DNA of 64,000 nt from Chryseobacterium binzhouense (GTDB lineage Bacteria; Bacteroidota; Bacteroidia; Flavobacteriales; Weeksellaceae): positions 372,001 through 436,000 of the forward strand of contig NZ_VKOG01000001.1 in the NCBI RefSeq assembly GCF_007474545.1. The letters run 5' to 3'. Shown piece after piece: positions 16,391-24,208 of the stretch. Below the pieces are notes generated by a model, which saw only the letters and a list, made by a program, of their open reading frames with translations, was not told where the DNA came from and searched no databases. Within the stretch, counting starts at the first letter, position 1, and every line of letters begins with the position of its first letter. The position numbers were made by a program, and so were the translations under genes.

Positions 16391-17056
16391 TTAAATAATT
16401 CCCCAATCTTTGCAAAGAGCAATCAGTTGTTCGTTATTACCTACTCCTAAAGATTCTTTCATATTGTTGAGACATTTTTCTACACTGCTCAAGCTGGATG
16501 GTTTGATGTTGTTTTCCTTTAAATATTCAGGGATGTTTTTCTGCATCATGCCTTCTGAAAGTAATTTTACAAGAATAATTTCAAATCTTGTGAAATCATA
16601 AGAATTTTTCGTTTTTATCGAATTTTTAATATTGGTTGAAATATATTTTTGATTATTAAATACAGCTTTTATAGCTTGTTTTAGTTCTTTAAGATCTTCC
16701 CGACCTTTGGAAACGAAACCATTGATTTCGTGTGTTTTGAATAGGTCGTCAACAATTTCGGCTCTGTCTTCTATGGAGAAAGCGATTATTTTGATACTTG
16801 GAGATTCATTTTTTATAATATTGATTAAATCGCGACCATTTGTTATATTTTGCTCTCTGTGATCACTTACAAACGAAAGATCGGTAATCAGCAGATCATA
16901 AGGTTTTTTTTCACGAATACTTTTTTTGATCTTCATAAATGCATCGTCGCAATACTGAACATTATCTATGATTTCAATTTTTAATTCTTCAAGGGCTTTT
17001 TGTACAGAGGAGTTGTAACTCTCGAAATCTTCTGCTATCAGTGTTTTTTTAAACAT
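16391..17056 (-). CDS. NarL/FixJ-type response regulator
   Basis: 221 residues. The receiver domain (1-125) has the acidic pocket around AEDFES, the phosphoacceptor Asp59 in YDLLITDLSF, the Ser in IIAFSIED and the Lys in GFVSKGRED. The C-terminal part (about 150-221) is a LuxR-like helix-turn-helix with DFTRFEIILVKLLSEGMMQK and SSVEKCLNNMKESLGVGNNE. It pairs with the kinase that ends five bases upstream. Probable targets are the promoters next to the TTACGG palindromes. Confidence 0.9.
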   Translation of the reverse strand: MFKKTLIAEDFESYNSSVQKALEELKIEIIDNVQYCDDAFMKIKKSIREKKPYDLLITDLSFVSDHREQNITNGRDLINIIKNESPSIKIIAFSIEDRAEIVDDLFKTHEINGFVSKGREDLKELKQAIKAVFNNQKYISTNIKNSIKTKNSYDFTRFEIILVKLLSEGMMQKNIPEYLKENNIKPSSLSSVEKCLNNMKESLGVGNNEQLIALCKDWGII

Positions 17057-17061
17057 AATTA

Positions 17062-18717
17062 TTAATTTTTTGCTGGAAATGAAAGGGTTATTTTCAAACC
17101 ATTTTCTGTTTTCGTGTCAAAATTAATTGTTCCACCAATAGAATTTATACGGGATTCCGTATTTTGCACACCATTTTTTGGAGAAAATTCCGAAATTCCT
17201 ATTCCGTTATCAGAATATACAATATTTATCAAGTCATTTTCGCGTGAAAAATCAAGAAGAACTTTATCTGCTTTGCTGTGTTTTTTCATATTGGTCATCA
17301 GTTCCTGTAAAATATAAAAAACTTCAACCTTCGAATGATCTCCAACATCTTCCCACAAAGATTCTTCGTTACCAATAATCGGAACTTTGATATTTTCTGA
17401 TGAGTAAGATTTTAGCATTTGAGATAAATGTTGTGAAAAATTATGCTCAAGAACGACATCATTTTTTTCATAAGATATATCTCTTGAAATTTGATAAATC
17501 CCATCAAGTTTGTACAGTAAAACTTCTTTGTTCATGTTTTCAGTATTCTCTACTTCAGACATGACATGATAAACTTTGTTGGCTACTTTATCATGTACTT
17601 TTTTAGAATACCGAAGCTCTGTGTTTTTTACTTCGAGTTCTTTTTCCTGCTTTAGCCTTATTTGTCTTTTTCTCAAAAAAACAATAACCAAAATTGATAA
17701 TAGTAAGCTTCCAAAAAGAATTAATATTTTGTTTTCATCTTCAAGCTTCTGAAGTTTTAAATTTTTGTTTTCGGCATTTTTCTGTTCAACATCATATCTT
17801 ACGACAGCAAATTGATTTTTAGCTTTATTTCTGGCGGTTTGTATGCTGTCATTAAGTTTTTGAAATCGATTAAAATATTTTAAATAATTCTTTTCATCTA
17901 AGTTGATGATTTTTTGTAATGCTTCAAGCTGATCATCGGGACTTTTATTTTTTATTGCTCTGTCTAACATCAACTTTGCATAGAATAATGACTGGTTTTT
18001 ATCTTTATTCATAAAAAAATCTGCAAGGGTGGCAAAGCTGGAATTTAATCCTAAAGAATCTTGTTTTGCTTTTCTAATTAGTAGGGCTTTTTCTAATTCT
18101 GGAATTGCGTTATATTCTGTATTACTTAGGAATTTAGCTTTTGCTAAATTATTCAAAACGCGTGCATAGTTGATGCTGTCTTTTGTTTTTGAAAGTCTCT
18201 GTAAAAGCTTTATTGCTGATTCGGTTTTGTTTTGAAGAATTAAAGCATCACTTATATTATTTTTAATAACTGATTTGTACTCCTCTTTGTCAGTTGTTTG
18301 TAAAGCATTTTGATAATACTTTTCAGCATCATTATAATTTTTTAATGATTTTGATGATATTGCGAGGTTATTGTAATTTGATGAATAAAGATTGTTTACA
18401 AAATCATTCTTCGCAGCAGTTTTTAAATATTTATCAGCTTCCAGAGAAGTTTCAATGCTACCATAAAAATCTCCTGTGTCAGACTGTATAATAGCCATAT
18501 TTATTAAAGATCTTGCGGCTCCTACAGAATCATTTACGTTAAGAAAATCATTTTTGGCAATATTAAAATATATAAATGCTGAATCTACATTTAGATTTTT
18601 GAGTTTTTTTGCTTTTTCAAAATTAGAATTTGATGTAACGCCAGAAGCTTCTGTGTTGTGTTTTTTACAGTGATGTAATAAGCAAACTAATAAAATAGCG
18701 GTTAAAAAATTTTTCAT
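17062..18717 (-). CDS. TPR-containing sensor histidine kinase (NarX-like HisKA_3 type), membrane-anchored
   Basis: About 551 residues from MKNFLTAILLVCLLHHCKKH, a lipoprotein-like signal (Cys17); an ATG 18 bases upstream is less likely. Residues about 30-290 form tetratricopeptide repeats outside the inner membrane. One membrane segment follows (about 325-343), then a coiled coil. The dimerisation helix carries the candidate phospho-His in YSKKVHDKVANKVYHVMSEV. The ATPase has the N-box ILQELMTNMKKHSKA and the G1 motif SDNGIGISEF. It phosphorylates the regulator encoded immediately downstream. TPR-kinase/LuxR pairs of this layout are common in Flavobacteriia; the ligand is unknown. Confidence 0.9.
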   Translation of the reverse strand: MKNFLTAILLVCLLHHCKKHNTEASGVTSNSNFEKAKKLKNLNVDSAFIYFNIAKNDFLNVNDSVGAARSLINMAIIQSDTGDFYGSIETSLEADKYLKTAAKNDFVNNLYSSNYNNLAISSKSLKNYNDAEKYYQNALQTTDKEEYKSVIKNNISDALILQNKTESAIKLLQRLSKTKDSINYARVLNNLAKAKFLSNTEYNAIPELEKALLIRKAKQDSLGLNSSFATLADFFMNKDKNQSLFYAKLMLDRAIKNKSPDDQLEALQKIINLDEKNYLKYFNRFQKLNDSIQTARNKAKNQFAVVRYDVEQKNAENKNLKLQKLEDENKILILFGSLLLSILVIVFLRKRQIRLKQEKELEVKNTELRYSKKVHDKVANKVYHVMSEVENTENMNKEVLLYKLDGIYQISRDISYEKNDVVLEHNFSQHLSQMLKSYSSENIKVPIIGNEESLWEDVGDHSKVEVFYILQELMTNMKKHSKADKVLLDFSRENDLINIVYSDNGIGISEFSPKNGVQNTESRINSIGGTINFDTKTENGLKITLSFPAKN

Positions 18718-18748
18718 GTTAATAGTTTCCCGCAAAATAAGAAAAAAA

Positions 18749-18771
18749 GGACAGATTACTAAAATCTGTCC
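18749..18771 (-). terminator. Rho-independent terminator after the small Gly/Pro-rich gene
   Basis: A perfect 9-bp stem GGACAGATT / AATCTGTCC with a 5-base loop. On the minus strand it is followed by TTTTTTTC, just after the stop codon at 18781. Confidence 0.85.
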
Positions 18772-18780
18772 GTTTATAAT

Positions 18781-18984
18781 TTATGGTTTTGGTAAGGGTG
18801 GAGGTAATTGTCCTGTATTTCCACCTGTTCCTCCATCATCTCCTCCTCCTGTTCCGCTTCCCGGATCAAAGCCCGTTCCTGGGTTGTTTTGAGTGGTTAC
18901 TGTATTTCCATTATTACAATTTGTTGTGTTTGCTGTATTGTTTCCGAATGCTAAGCCAAGTAGCATTAAAAGTAATTGTATCAT
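18781..18984 (-). CDS. Small Gly/Asn/Pro-rich exported peptide
   Basis: 67 residues. MIQLLLMLLGLAFGNNTANT is a hydrophobic start that could be a short signal or membrane anchor. The rest is low-complexity Asn/Thr/Gly/Asp and ends in a proline-rich tail (QLPPPLPKP). The frame is supported by a strong terminator placed right after its stop. It lies upstream of and in line with the TPR kinase gene, separated by that terminator. No family recognised; a small signalling or surface peptide is a guess only. Confidence 0.5.
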   Translation of the reverse strand: MIQLLLMLLGLAFGNNTANTTNCNNGNTVTTQNNPGTGFDPGSGTGGGDDGGTGGNTGQLPPPLPKP

Positions 18985-19007
18985 TTTGTCAAAAAATTTA
19001 TTGTTAA

Positions 19008-19359
19008 AGCATTCGTGTTCTTCCCTGCGAAACAGATCACAGATAGTTTTACACGATTAAAAAAATTGAAGCGCTTCTAAATTTTTTGGGAAGTGGACCT
19101 TCAAAAACGGAAGAGAAACATCTGCTTCCCAACCCGGAGTTTTCTTCCGTTTTATCAGGTAGTCTAGAAATCAGATTAAATGTTTGTTTTTATAATTTTT
19201 AGTTTGTCACTGATTTCTATGGCAAAGATGCATCAGAAAATGAGGTAAGGGTTAGACAGATCTTAGACAGCGGTAGACAACGGGACGGAAATTTGTATTA
19301 CGGAAAACCATAATGCTATATGGTTGAAAATCATTTAATTTGTAGTAAACTAAATAATC
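19008..19359. other. Non-coding, repeat-rich stretch between divergent genes
   Basis: No convincing gene. It holds two interleaved perfect inverted repeats: TTGGGAAG (19086-19093) with CTTCCCAA (19125-19132), and AAAACGGAAGA (19104-19114) with TCTTCCGTTTT (19143-19153). It also has three direct repeats TTAGACAG, TTAGACAG and GTAGACAA (19252, 19263 and 19273; spacing 10-11 bases), and the second TTACGG palindrome. Such density suggests a control region or a structured RNA. Confidence 0.55.
19298..19313. promoter_or_regulatory. Palindromic operator candidate TTACGG-N4-CCATAA (copy 2)
   Basis: Same 6-4-6 layout as the element at 16316-16331, with one mismatch in the right arm. It lies 46 bases before the ATG of the gene at 19360. 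Confidence 0.45.
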
Positions 19360-20196
19360 ATGTCCAAGAAAAAGTTGCTTATCAAGGAAATGTTTAATAA
19401 GGCTAAAGAAGAAACAGGCAAGAAAACTAAAAATGCTTTAGCATCTTACTTGTGGTCTTACTTTGATGAGAGATTTCCCAAATGTATTTCTGACAGGACG
19501 CTGTCAAGATATTATGACGCATTCATAGATGAGACCAGGGATGAAATTGAAGTGGAAGATTTTATGCTTGATAGATTCAGTGAGTATGTAGGTTTTAAAA
19601 ACTTCACCGATTTTTCAAGAACATTCATTAAGAAAGATGAGGCTGCTAATAAAACAATGGTAAAAATAAGTGTTGGTGAGGATGAAGAATCTCTAACTGA
19701 AAAACTTTCCAATATCATCATTAATATTACCAATGAGCAAAACTTTAAAATTCCTGATTTTATCAAAAAAAACGGATTGGGTATTTTAGAAATGACTTTT
19801 GTATTGCTTCTGGTTACAGGAGGCGTCATGTTTTCTAATAAAAAAACACCCGAACCTTTCAATTGGATGTCTGGTTGGGGTTCTCCCGCTATTGATAAGC
19901 CCTATATGTATTGGGAAAATGATAGATATATGGCAACAGACAGCAGTTATTTGGGACCGCAAATTAATGTTGTCCCAATGAATCCTAGTACGTTTACATA
20001 TCTTAAAAAAATTACAAGACCAGATACCCTTAATATTAATAATTTCAGAGGGAAAGTCTGGTATGATAAAAGTAATAATAGAGTGGATTTTTTTACGAGT
20101 TTTGGACGACATCCTGAGAATGGAAAAACTTTAAAAGAAGCCACTGATCGTATTATTGAAAACTATGCAGGATCAGATAATGAAAATCAGGACTGA
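19360..20196 (+). CDS. Membrane-anchored protein with an HTH-like N-terminal domain
   Basis: 278 residues, no firm family. The N-terminal part (1-95) has CISDRTLSRYYDAFIDETRD and FSEYVGFKNFTDFSRTF, a pattern seen in Bacteroidota proteins with a DNA-binding-like or HTH-like head that ends in a Y(L/V)GF..(W/F).DF motif. One membrane segment follows (about 144-162). The outer C-terminal part (165-278) contains WMSGWGSPAIDKPYMYWEND and looks like a small binding domain. It could pass a signal from outside to DNA. Its 3' end overlaps the convergent HlyD gene by ten bases. Confidence 0.6.
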   Translation: MSKKKLLIKEMFNKAKEETGKKTKNALASYLWSYFDERFPKCISDRTLSRYYDAFIDETRDEIEVEDFMLDRFSEYVGFKNFTDFSRTFIKKDEAANKTMVKISVGEDEESLTEKLSNIIINITNEQNFKIPDFIKKNGLGILEMTFVLLLVTGGVMFSNKKTPEPFNWMSGWGSPAIDKPYMYWENDRYMATDSSYLGPQINVVPMNPSTFTYLKKITRPDTLNINNFRGKVWYDKSNNRVDFFTSFGRHPENGKTLKEATDRIIENYAGSDNENQD

Positions 20197-21482
20197 TATC
20201 CTAATAATTTCCTGATCTGATAAAAAAACCGTTCTATTAATCTTAAATCCTGTGTAACAATTTCTGCATTTCCACGGAGTTCTTTGTCGAACTTAAGGAT
20301 TTTATTGTAAGAAGTTTGCAAACCTTTCGGAAGAACAACATCTACATAATAATTTCCTTTGTCATCGGGTGTAAGAGAGATATTCTGTACTTTTCCTTCG
20401 ATGATTCCGTATTCCTGAAAACGGTAATTATCCAGTTTGATCAGAACTTTTTCTCCCGCAATTATTTTTCCTGAATTAACAGCAGGAACAGACATTCTGC
20501 CTACCAATTGTTCTGTATGATCGGGTAGAATAGAGATGATAGGATCTCCTGCTTTTACAAACTGATTTTCACCAAAAAACTGCTGAAAGCTCGCCATTCC
20601 GTTAGTAGAAGAAACGATGAGATATGTCTGTTCCCATTGTTTTAGAGATTTTCTGAGATTTTCAAAAAGCTGTAAAGTCTGAGAAGAGTAGGTAATTTTA
20701 TCCTTCTCTGTGTTGATTGCCGTTCCGCTTTTTGTTTTATTAAGATTGGTTATGTTTTCCTGTAACTGTGACAAAGAAATATTGATGTTTTCGAGGTTTT
20801 GCTGAGCCTGGAGGAATTTTATTTTTTCATTTTCCAGCTCCATCGCTGCAATAACTCCCTGATTGAATAATTCCTGAGAACGCTGATAATTTTTTTTGGT
20901 AAGCTCGTATTTTGTAATCTCCAGATTTTTCTGCTGCATTAAATTAGCAATTCTTATTCTCGCTTCTGTCATGCTTTGATTGGCAGCAAGGTTTTCCGGA
21001 GCATACGGCTGTAATCTGGTGAATAAATTTTCGTCCTGAAAAGCTTTTGCAAAACTGTTGTAATCACCCTGCAGTTCGCCCAGTTTGAAATTGGAAACTT
21101 TACTCAACGGGAATGAAAGCAGCTCATCAGATTTTATAGAATCAACAATTGTCTTAAGTTCCAAAACATCCTGATAGTTTGCGGTAGACTGTAAAACCAT
21201 CATTACATCACCTTTTTTTACTTTCTGATGATCTTTAATAAAGATTTTTTCTATTTTTGAATTACTTCTCGCTTCAATTTTTTCCGGCGGATTCTGGGAG
21301 GTCACAATAATCGGAGCGGGAACAAATTCCGGATATTTGATGATGTAACTCATCACCATAATCATAATCAAAATAATAAAAATAACCGTGTTTCCCCATC
21401 TGATCATCCAGTGAGGAGGCTGTGTAAGAATATCCTGAACGCTTTCTGAGCGGAGTTCTATGTTATCTAAAATATCTTTCAT
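20187..21482 (-). CDS. HlyD-family membrane fusion protein of a peptide exporter
   Basis: About 431 residues from MKDILDNIELRSESVQDILT; an ATG four codons upstream is possible. One membrane segment (about 30-50) follows a cytoplasmic N-terminus. The periplasmic part begins with a lipoyl-like half (IEARSNSKIEKIFIKDHQKV), continues with a long coiled-coil hairpin (about 155-245), then the second lipoyl half and a beta-barrel region (QLVGRMSVPAVNSGKIIAGE). Such proteins join a C39-type ABC exporter to the outer membrane. Its partner is the ABC exporter gene two frames upstream in the same direction. No outer-membrane TolC gene is beside it. Confidence 0.92.
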   Translation of the reverse strand: MKDILDNIELRSESVQDILTQPPHWMIRWGNTVIFIILIMIMVMSYIIKYPEFVPAPIIVTSQNPPEKIEARSNSKIEKIFIKDHQKVKKGDVMMVLQSTANYQDVLELKTIVDSIKSDELLSFPLSKVSNFKLGELQGDYNSFAKAFQDENLFTRLQPYAPENLAANQSMTEARIRIANLMQQKNLEITKYELTKKNYQRSQELFNQGVIAAMELENEKIKFLQAQQNLENINISLSQLQENITNLNKTKSGTAINTEKDKITYSSQTLQLFENLRKSLKQWEQTYLIVSSTNGMASFQQFFGENQFVKAGDPIISILPDHTEQLVGRMSVPAVNSGKIIAGEKVLIKLDNYRFQEYGIIEGKVQNISLTPDDKGNYYVDVVLPKGLQTSYNKILKFDKELRGNAEIVTQDLRLIERFFYQIRKLLGYQS

Positions 21483-21483
21483 T

Positions 21484-21548
21484 TTAATTAGCAATTAGCA
21501 GTTAGTACGTAGCAATTAATAGTTAGCAATTAGTTGTTAGTTAGTTTA
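21484..21548. repeat. Degenerate TTAGCAATTAG-type short tandem repeats
   Basis: The stretch is built from variants of TTAGCAATTAG and AGTTAG, with no open frame. Together with TACTTACTAA and TAAATACTAC words at 21549-21572 and again at 21991-22007, it brackets the four-helix-bundle gene. Confidence 0.55.
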
Positions 21549-21582
21549 TACTTACTAATTTCTAAATACTACCAAAACCAAC

Positions 21583-21936
21583 CTATTTTGATTTTAATGT
21601 TTTTGTTATTGAGATTAATAGCTTCAGTAATTCTGTTGCATCTTTTGATATAGAATTGAATTCTTTTGTTGACAGAAAGTTGGTTTCATACAAAAGATCA
21701 AGCCAATATAAGGTTTCATTTGCTTCTTTTAATGCAATGTATAATTTGTTTAAAAAATCTTTATCACTTTGTGCGAATTTACTTTCTGCAATTAATGCTC
21801 CTATAGCAGTTCCGCTTCTCAGAAGCTGTTTAGAGAGAATAAATTCTCTCATACTATCCGTCAAAAATTTGTAACAATGAATAATACGTATTGCAAATTT
21901 CTTTGATTTATCATGGAGTACATTATCTTTTTTCAT
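21583..21936 (-). CDS. Four-helix bundle protein (23S rRNA intervening-sequence protein family)
   Basis: 117 residues, all helical. KFAIRIIHCYKFLTDSMREF, then LLRSGTAIGALIAESKFAQS, then FLNKLYIALKEANETLYWLD are the typical blocks of the S23/IVS four-helix-bundle family. These proteins are widespread in Bacteroidota; some are encoded inside rRNA intervening sequences and the fold is related to the Avd protein of diversity-generating retroelements. A nucleic-acid-binding role is assumed. Here it interrupts the exporter genes and is flanked by short AT-rich repeats, so it looks like an inserted passenger rather than part of the peptide pathway. Confidence 0.85.
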   Translation of the reverse strand: MKKDNVLHDKSKKFAIRIIHCYKFLTDSMREFILSKQLLRSGTAIGALIAESKFAQSDKDFLNKLYIALKEANETLYWLDLLYETNFLSTKEFNSISKDATELLKLLISITKTLKSK

Positions 21937-22007
21937 TTGATCAATTAGTAGAAATAATTATCAATCGGGTTGAACTAAAATACTAATTACTACTTACTAA
22001 ATACTAC

Positions 22008-24203
22008 TTAATTACCAAGTTCTAACTGATTTTTAACAAGTCTGTAATATTCACCTTTTAAAGTAACCAATTCTGCATGATTACCTTCTTCTACCACTTT
22101 ACCTTTATCTAAAACAATAATTTTATCGGCATGTTTCACGGTTGATAATCTGTGTGCAATCACAATTGCCGTTTTGCCTTTGAAGAACTGTTCAAGATTT
22201 TCCATGATTACTTTTTCGTTGTTGGCATCCAAAGCACTTGTAGCTTCATCAAAGAAAATGTATTCCGGAGATTTATACACTGCTCTTGCAATGAACAGCC
22301 TTTGTTTTTGTCCGCCACTGATCCCAATGCCTTCGTTTCCGATTTTCGTATTGTAGCTTAATGGCAATTCTTCAATGAAATCTTTAATATTGGCAATTTC
22401 TACTGCTTTTCTCAGTTTATTTTTATCTACATAATCTTCTCCTACCGCAATATTATTGGCAATGGTATCATTGAATACATAACCTTCCTGCATCACAACA
22501 CCGCATTGATCTCTCCAGAATCTTGGAGAAATATTCTTCATCTGAGTATTACCGATTTTTATTTCCCCTTCATTGGGTTCATAAAATTTCATTAAAAGTT
22601 TTAGCAATGTAGTTTTTCCGCTTCCGCTGGCTCCGACAATAGCGGTAGTTTTCTGAAATGGAATATTTAAGCTTAAATTTTCAAAAACGAACTGGTCAGA
22701 ACCAATATATCTGAAAGACATATTGTTGATTTCAATATCTTTTTCAGGAATCTCATTGGCATATTGTTCGTTTTTATTTTCTTCATCTTCTTTATCATGA
22801 ATTTCGCCTAATCTTTCTAATGAAATCTTGGCATCCTGCGTTTGTTTAATAAAATCAATTAATTGTAAAAGAGGACTGTTGAGCTGTCCAATAATATATT
22901 GAACCGAAAGCATCATCCCTAAAGTAAGATTTCCTTCCAAAACCAATTTAGCGGAAAGAAAACTCACCAAAATATCTTTCATCTGATTGATGAAATTTCC
23001 GCCAACCGATTGCCATTGCTCTAACGAAAGCGATTTTATTCTCAATTTAAACAATTTGACTTGCAGAAATTCCCAATCCCAACGTTTTTGTTTTTCGGCA
23101 TTGTGCATTTTGATTTCCTGCATACCATTAATGAGTTCAATCACTTTGCTTTGTTCCTGAGAAACCTGTGAGAATCTTTTATAGTCAAGTTCTTTTCTTT
23201 TATTAAGAAAAAAAGTAATCCATCCGACATACAGAACAGCTCCAACCAAATAGACAACAAACAATCTGTAATCATAAAACAGCAAAACGATACTAAAAAT
23301 AATCAGGTTGACTAACGAAAATAAAGTGTTTAGTGATGAGTTGGTGAGAAGTTGCTCAATCCTGTGATGATCGTTGATTCTCTGCATGATATCTCCGGTC
23401 ATCCTCGTGTCAAAGAAACTGATTGGAAGTTTCATCAGTTTGATAAAGAAATCAGAGATAATGGAAATATTGATTCTTGTGGAAAGATGAAGCAATATCC
23501 AGCTTCGGATGACTTCAATTCCCATTCTGCCGAGAAAAAGCATCACCTGTGCAAGGAGCACAAGATAAATAAAATTAATGTCCTGATTCTGAATCCCGAT
23601 ATCCACTATGCTTTGGGTAAGAAACGGCATTATAAGGGAAAGCAAACTTCCTGCAAGCAAACCTACCGCTAACTGAAAAATAAGCGATTTATATTTCAGT
23701 AGATATTTTGAAAGAAAAGAAAAACTTGCTTTGCTTTCTTCATCATCAAATTCCGTTTGAAAAAACGCAGGTGTGGTTTCCAGAATAAGAGCAATACCTT
23801 CTTCCGTATTTTCATTAGCGTTTTCACCGATCCAGAATTTGATAAATTCTTCTCTTGCGTAGGTTATCAATCCATAACTTGGATCAGAGATATAAACATT
23901 ATTATTCTTATCAATTTTATAAACGACAACAAAATGCTGCTTATTCCAGTGTACAATACACGGAAAAGGAACTTCAGAGGCAAGTGTATTAAAATCAATC
24001 TGAACACCCAATGAACGGAAACCTAAGTCTTCAGCTGCATCGCTCAACCCTAATAAACTGCTTCCTTCACGAGTCGTCTCCGAAAGATTACGAATTTGCT
24101 GCAAAGAAATGCTTTTGCCGTAATGTTTACTGATGATTCTGAGACATGTGGGACCGCAGTCTTTGGCATCGGGTTGAAGGTAAAAGGGAAATTTTTTTTT
24201 CAA
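22008..24203 (-). CDS. C39-peptidase-containing ABC exporter for double-glycine peptides
   Basis: 731 residues in three parts. The C39 peptidase (1-125) has the catalytic Cys16 in KDCGPTCLRI, His90 in HWNKQHFVVVY and Asp107 in ISDPSYG. The ABC membrane domain (about 165-450) follows. The ATPase (about 490-731) has the Walker A VGASGSGKTTLLKL, the signature ISGGQKQR, the Walker B YIFFDEATSALD and the switch His in VIAHRLSTV. It removes a leader after Gly-Gly and exports the rest across the inner membrane. Two double-glycine peptide genes in this island are likely cargo. Confidence 0.96.
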   Translation of the reverse strand: MKKKFPFYLQPDAKDCGPTCLRIISKHYGKSISLQQIRNLSETTREGSSLLGLSDAAEDLGFRSLGVQIDFNTLASEVPFPCIVHWNKQHFVVVYKIDKNNNVYISDPSYGLITYAREEFIKFWIGENANENTEEGIALILETTPAFFQTEFDDEESKASFSFLSKYLLKYKSLIFQLAVGLLAGSLLSLIMPFLTQSIVDIGIQNQDINFIYLVLLAQVMLFLGRMGIEVIRSWILLHLSTRINISIISDFFIKLMKLPISFFDTRMTGDIMQRINDHHRIEQLLTNSSLNTLFSLVNLIIFSIVLLFYDYRLFVVYLVGAVLYVGWITFFLNKRKELDYKRFSQVSQEQSKVIELINGMQEIKMHNAEKQKRWDWEFLQVKLFKLRIKSLSLEQWQSVGGNFINQMKDILVSFLSAKLVLEGNLTLGMMLSVQYIIGQLNSPLLQLIDFIKQTQDAKISLERLGEIHDKEDEENKNEQYANEIPEKDIEINNMSFRYIGSDQFVFENLSLNIPFQKTTAIVGASGSGKTTLLKLLMKFYEPNEGEIKIGNTQMKNISPRFWRDQCGVVMQEGYVFNDTIANNIAVGEDYVDKNKLRKAVEIANIKDFIEELPLSYNTKIGNEGIGISGGQKQRLFIARAVYKSPEYIFFDEATSALDANNEKVIMENLEQFFKGKTAIVIAHRLSTVKHADKIIVLDKGKVVEEGNHAELVTLKGEYYRLVKNQLELGN

Positions 24204-24208
24204 CGGTT

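Noticed and set aside
21484-21548. Possible CRISPR-like or satellite array
   Set aside because: The words are short, degenerate and have no regular spacers; no cas gene is present.
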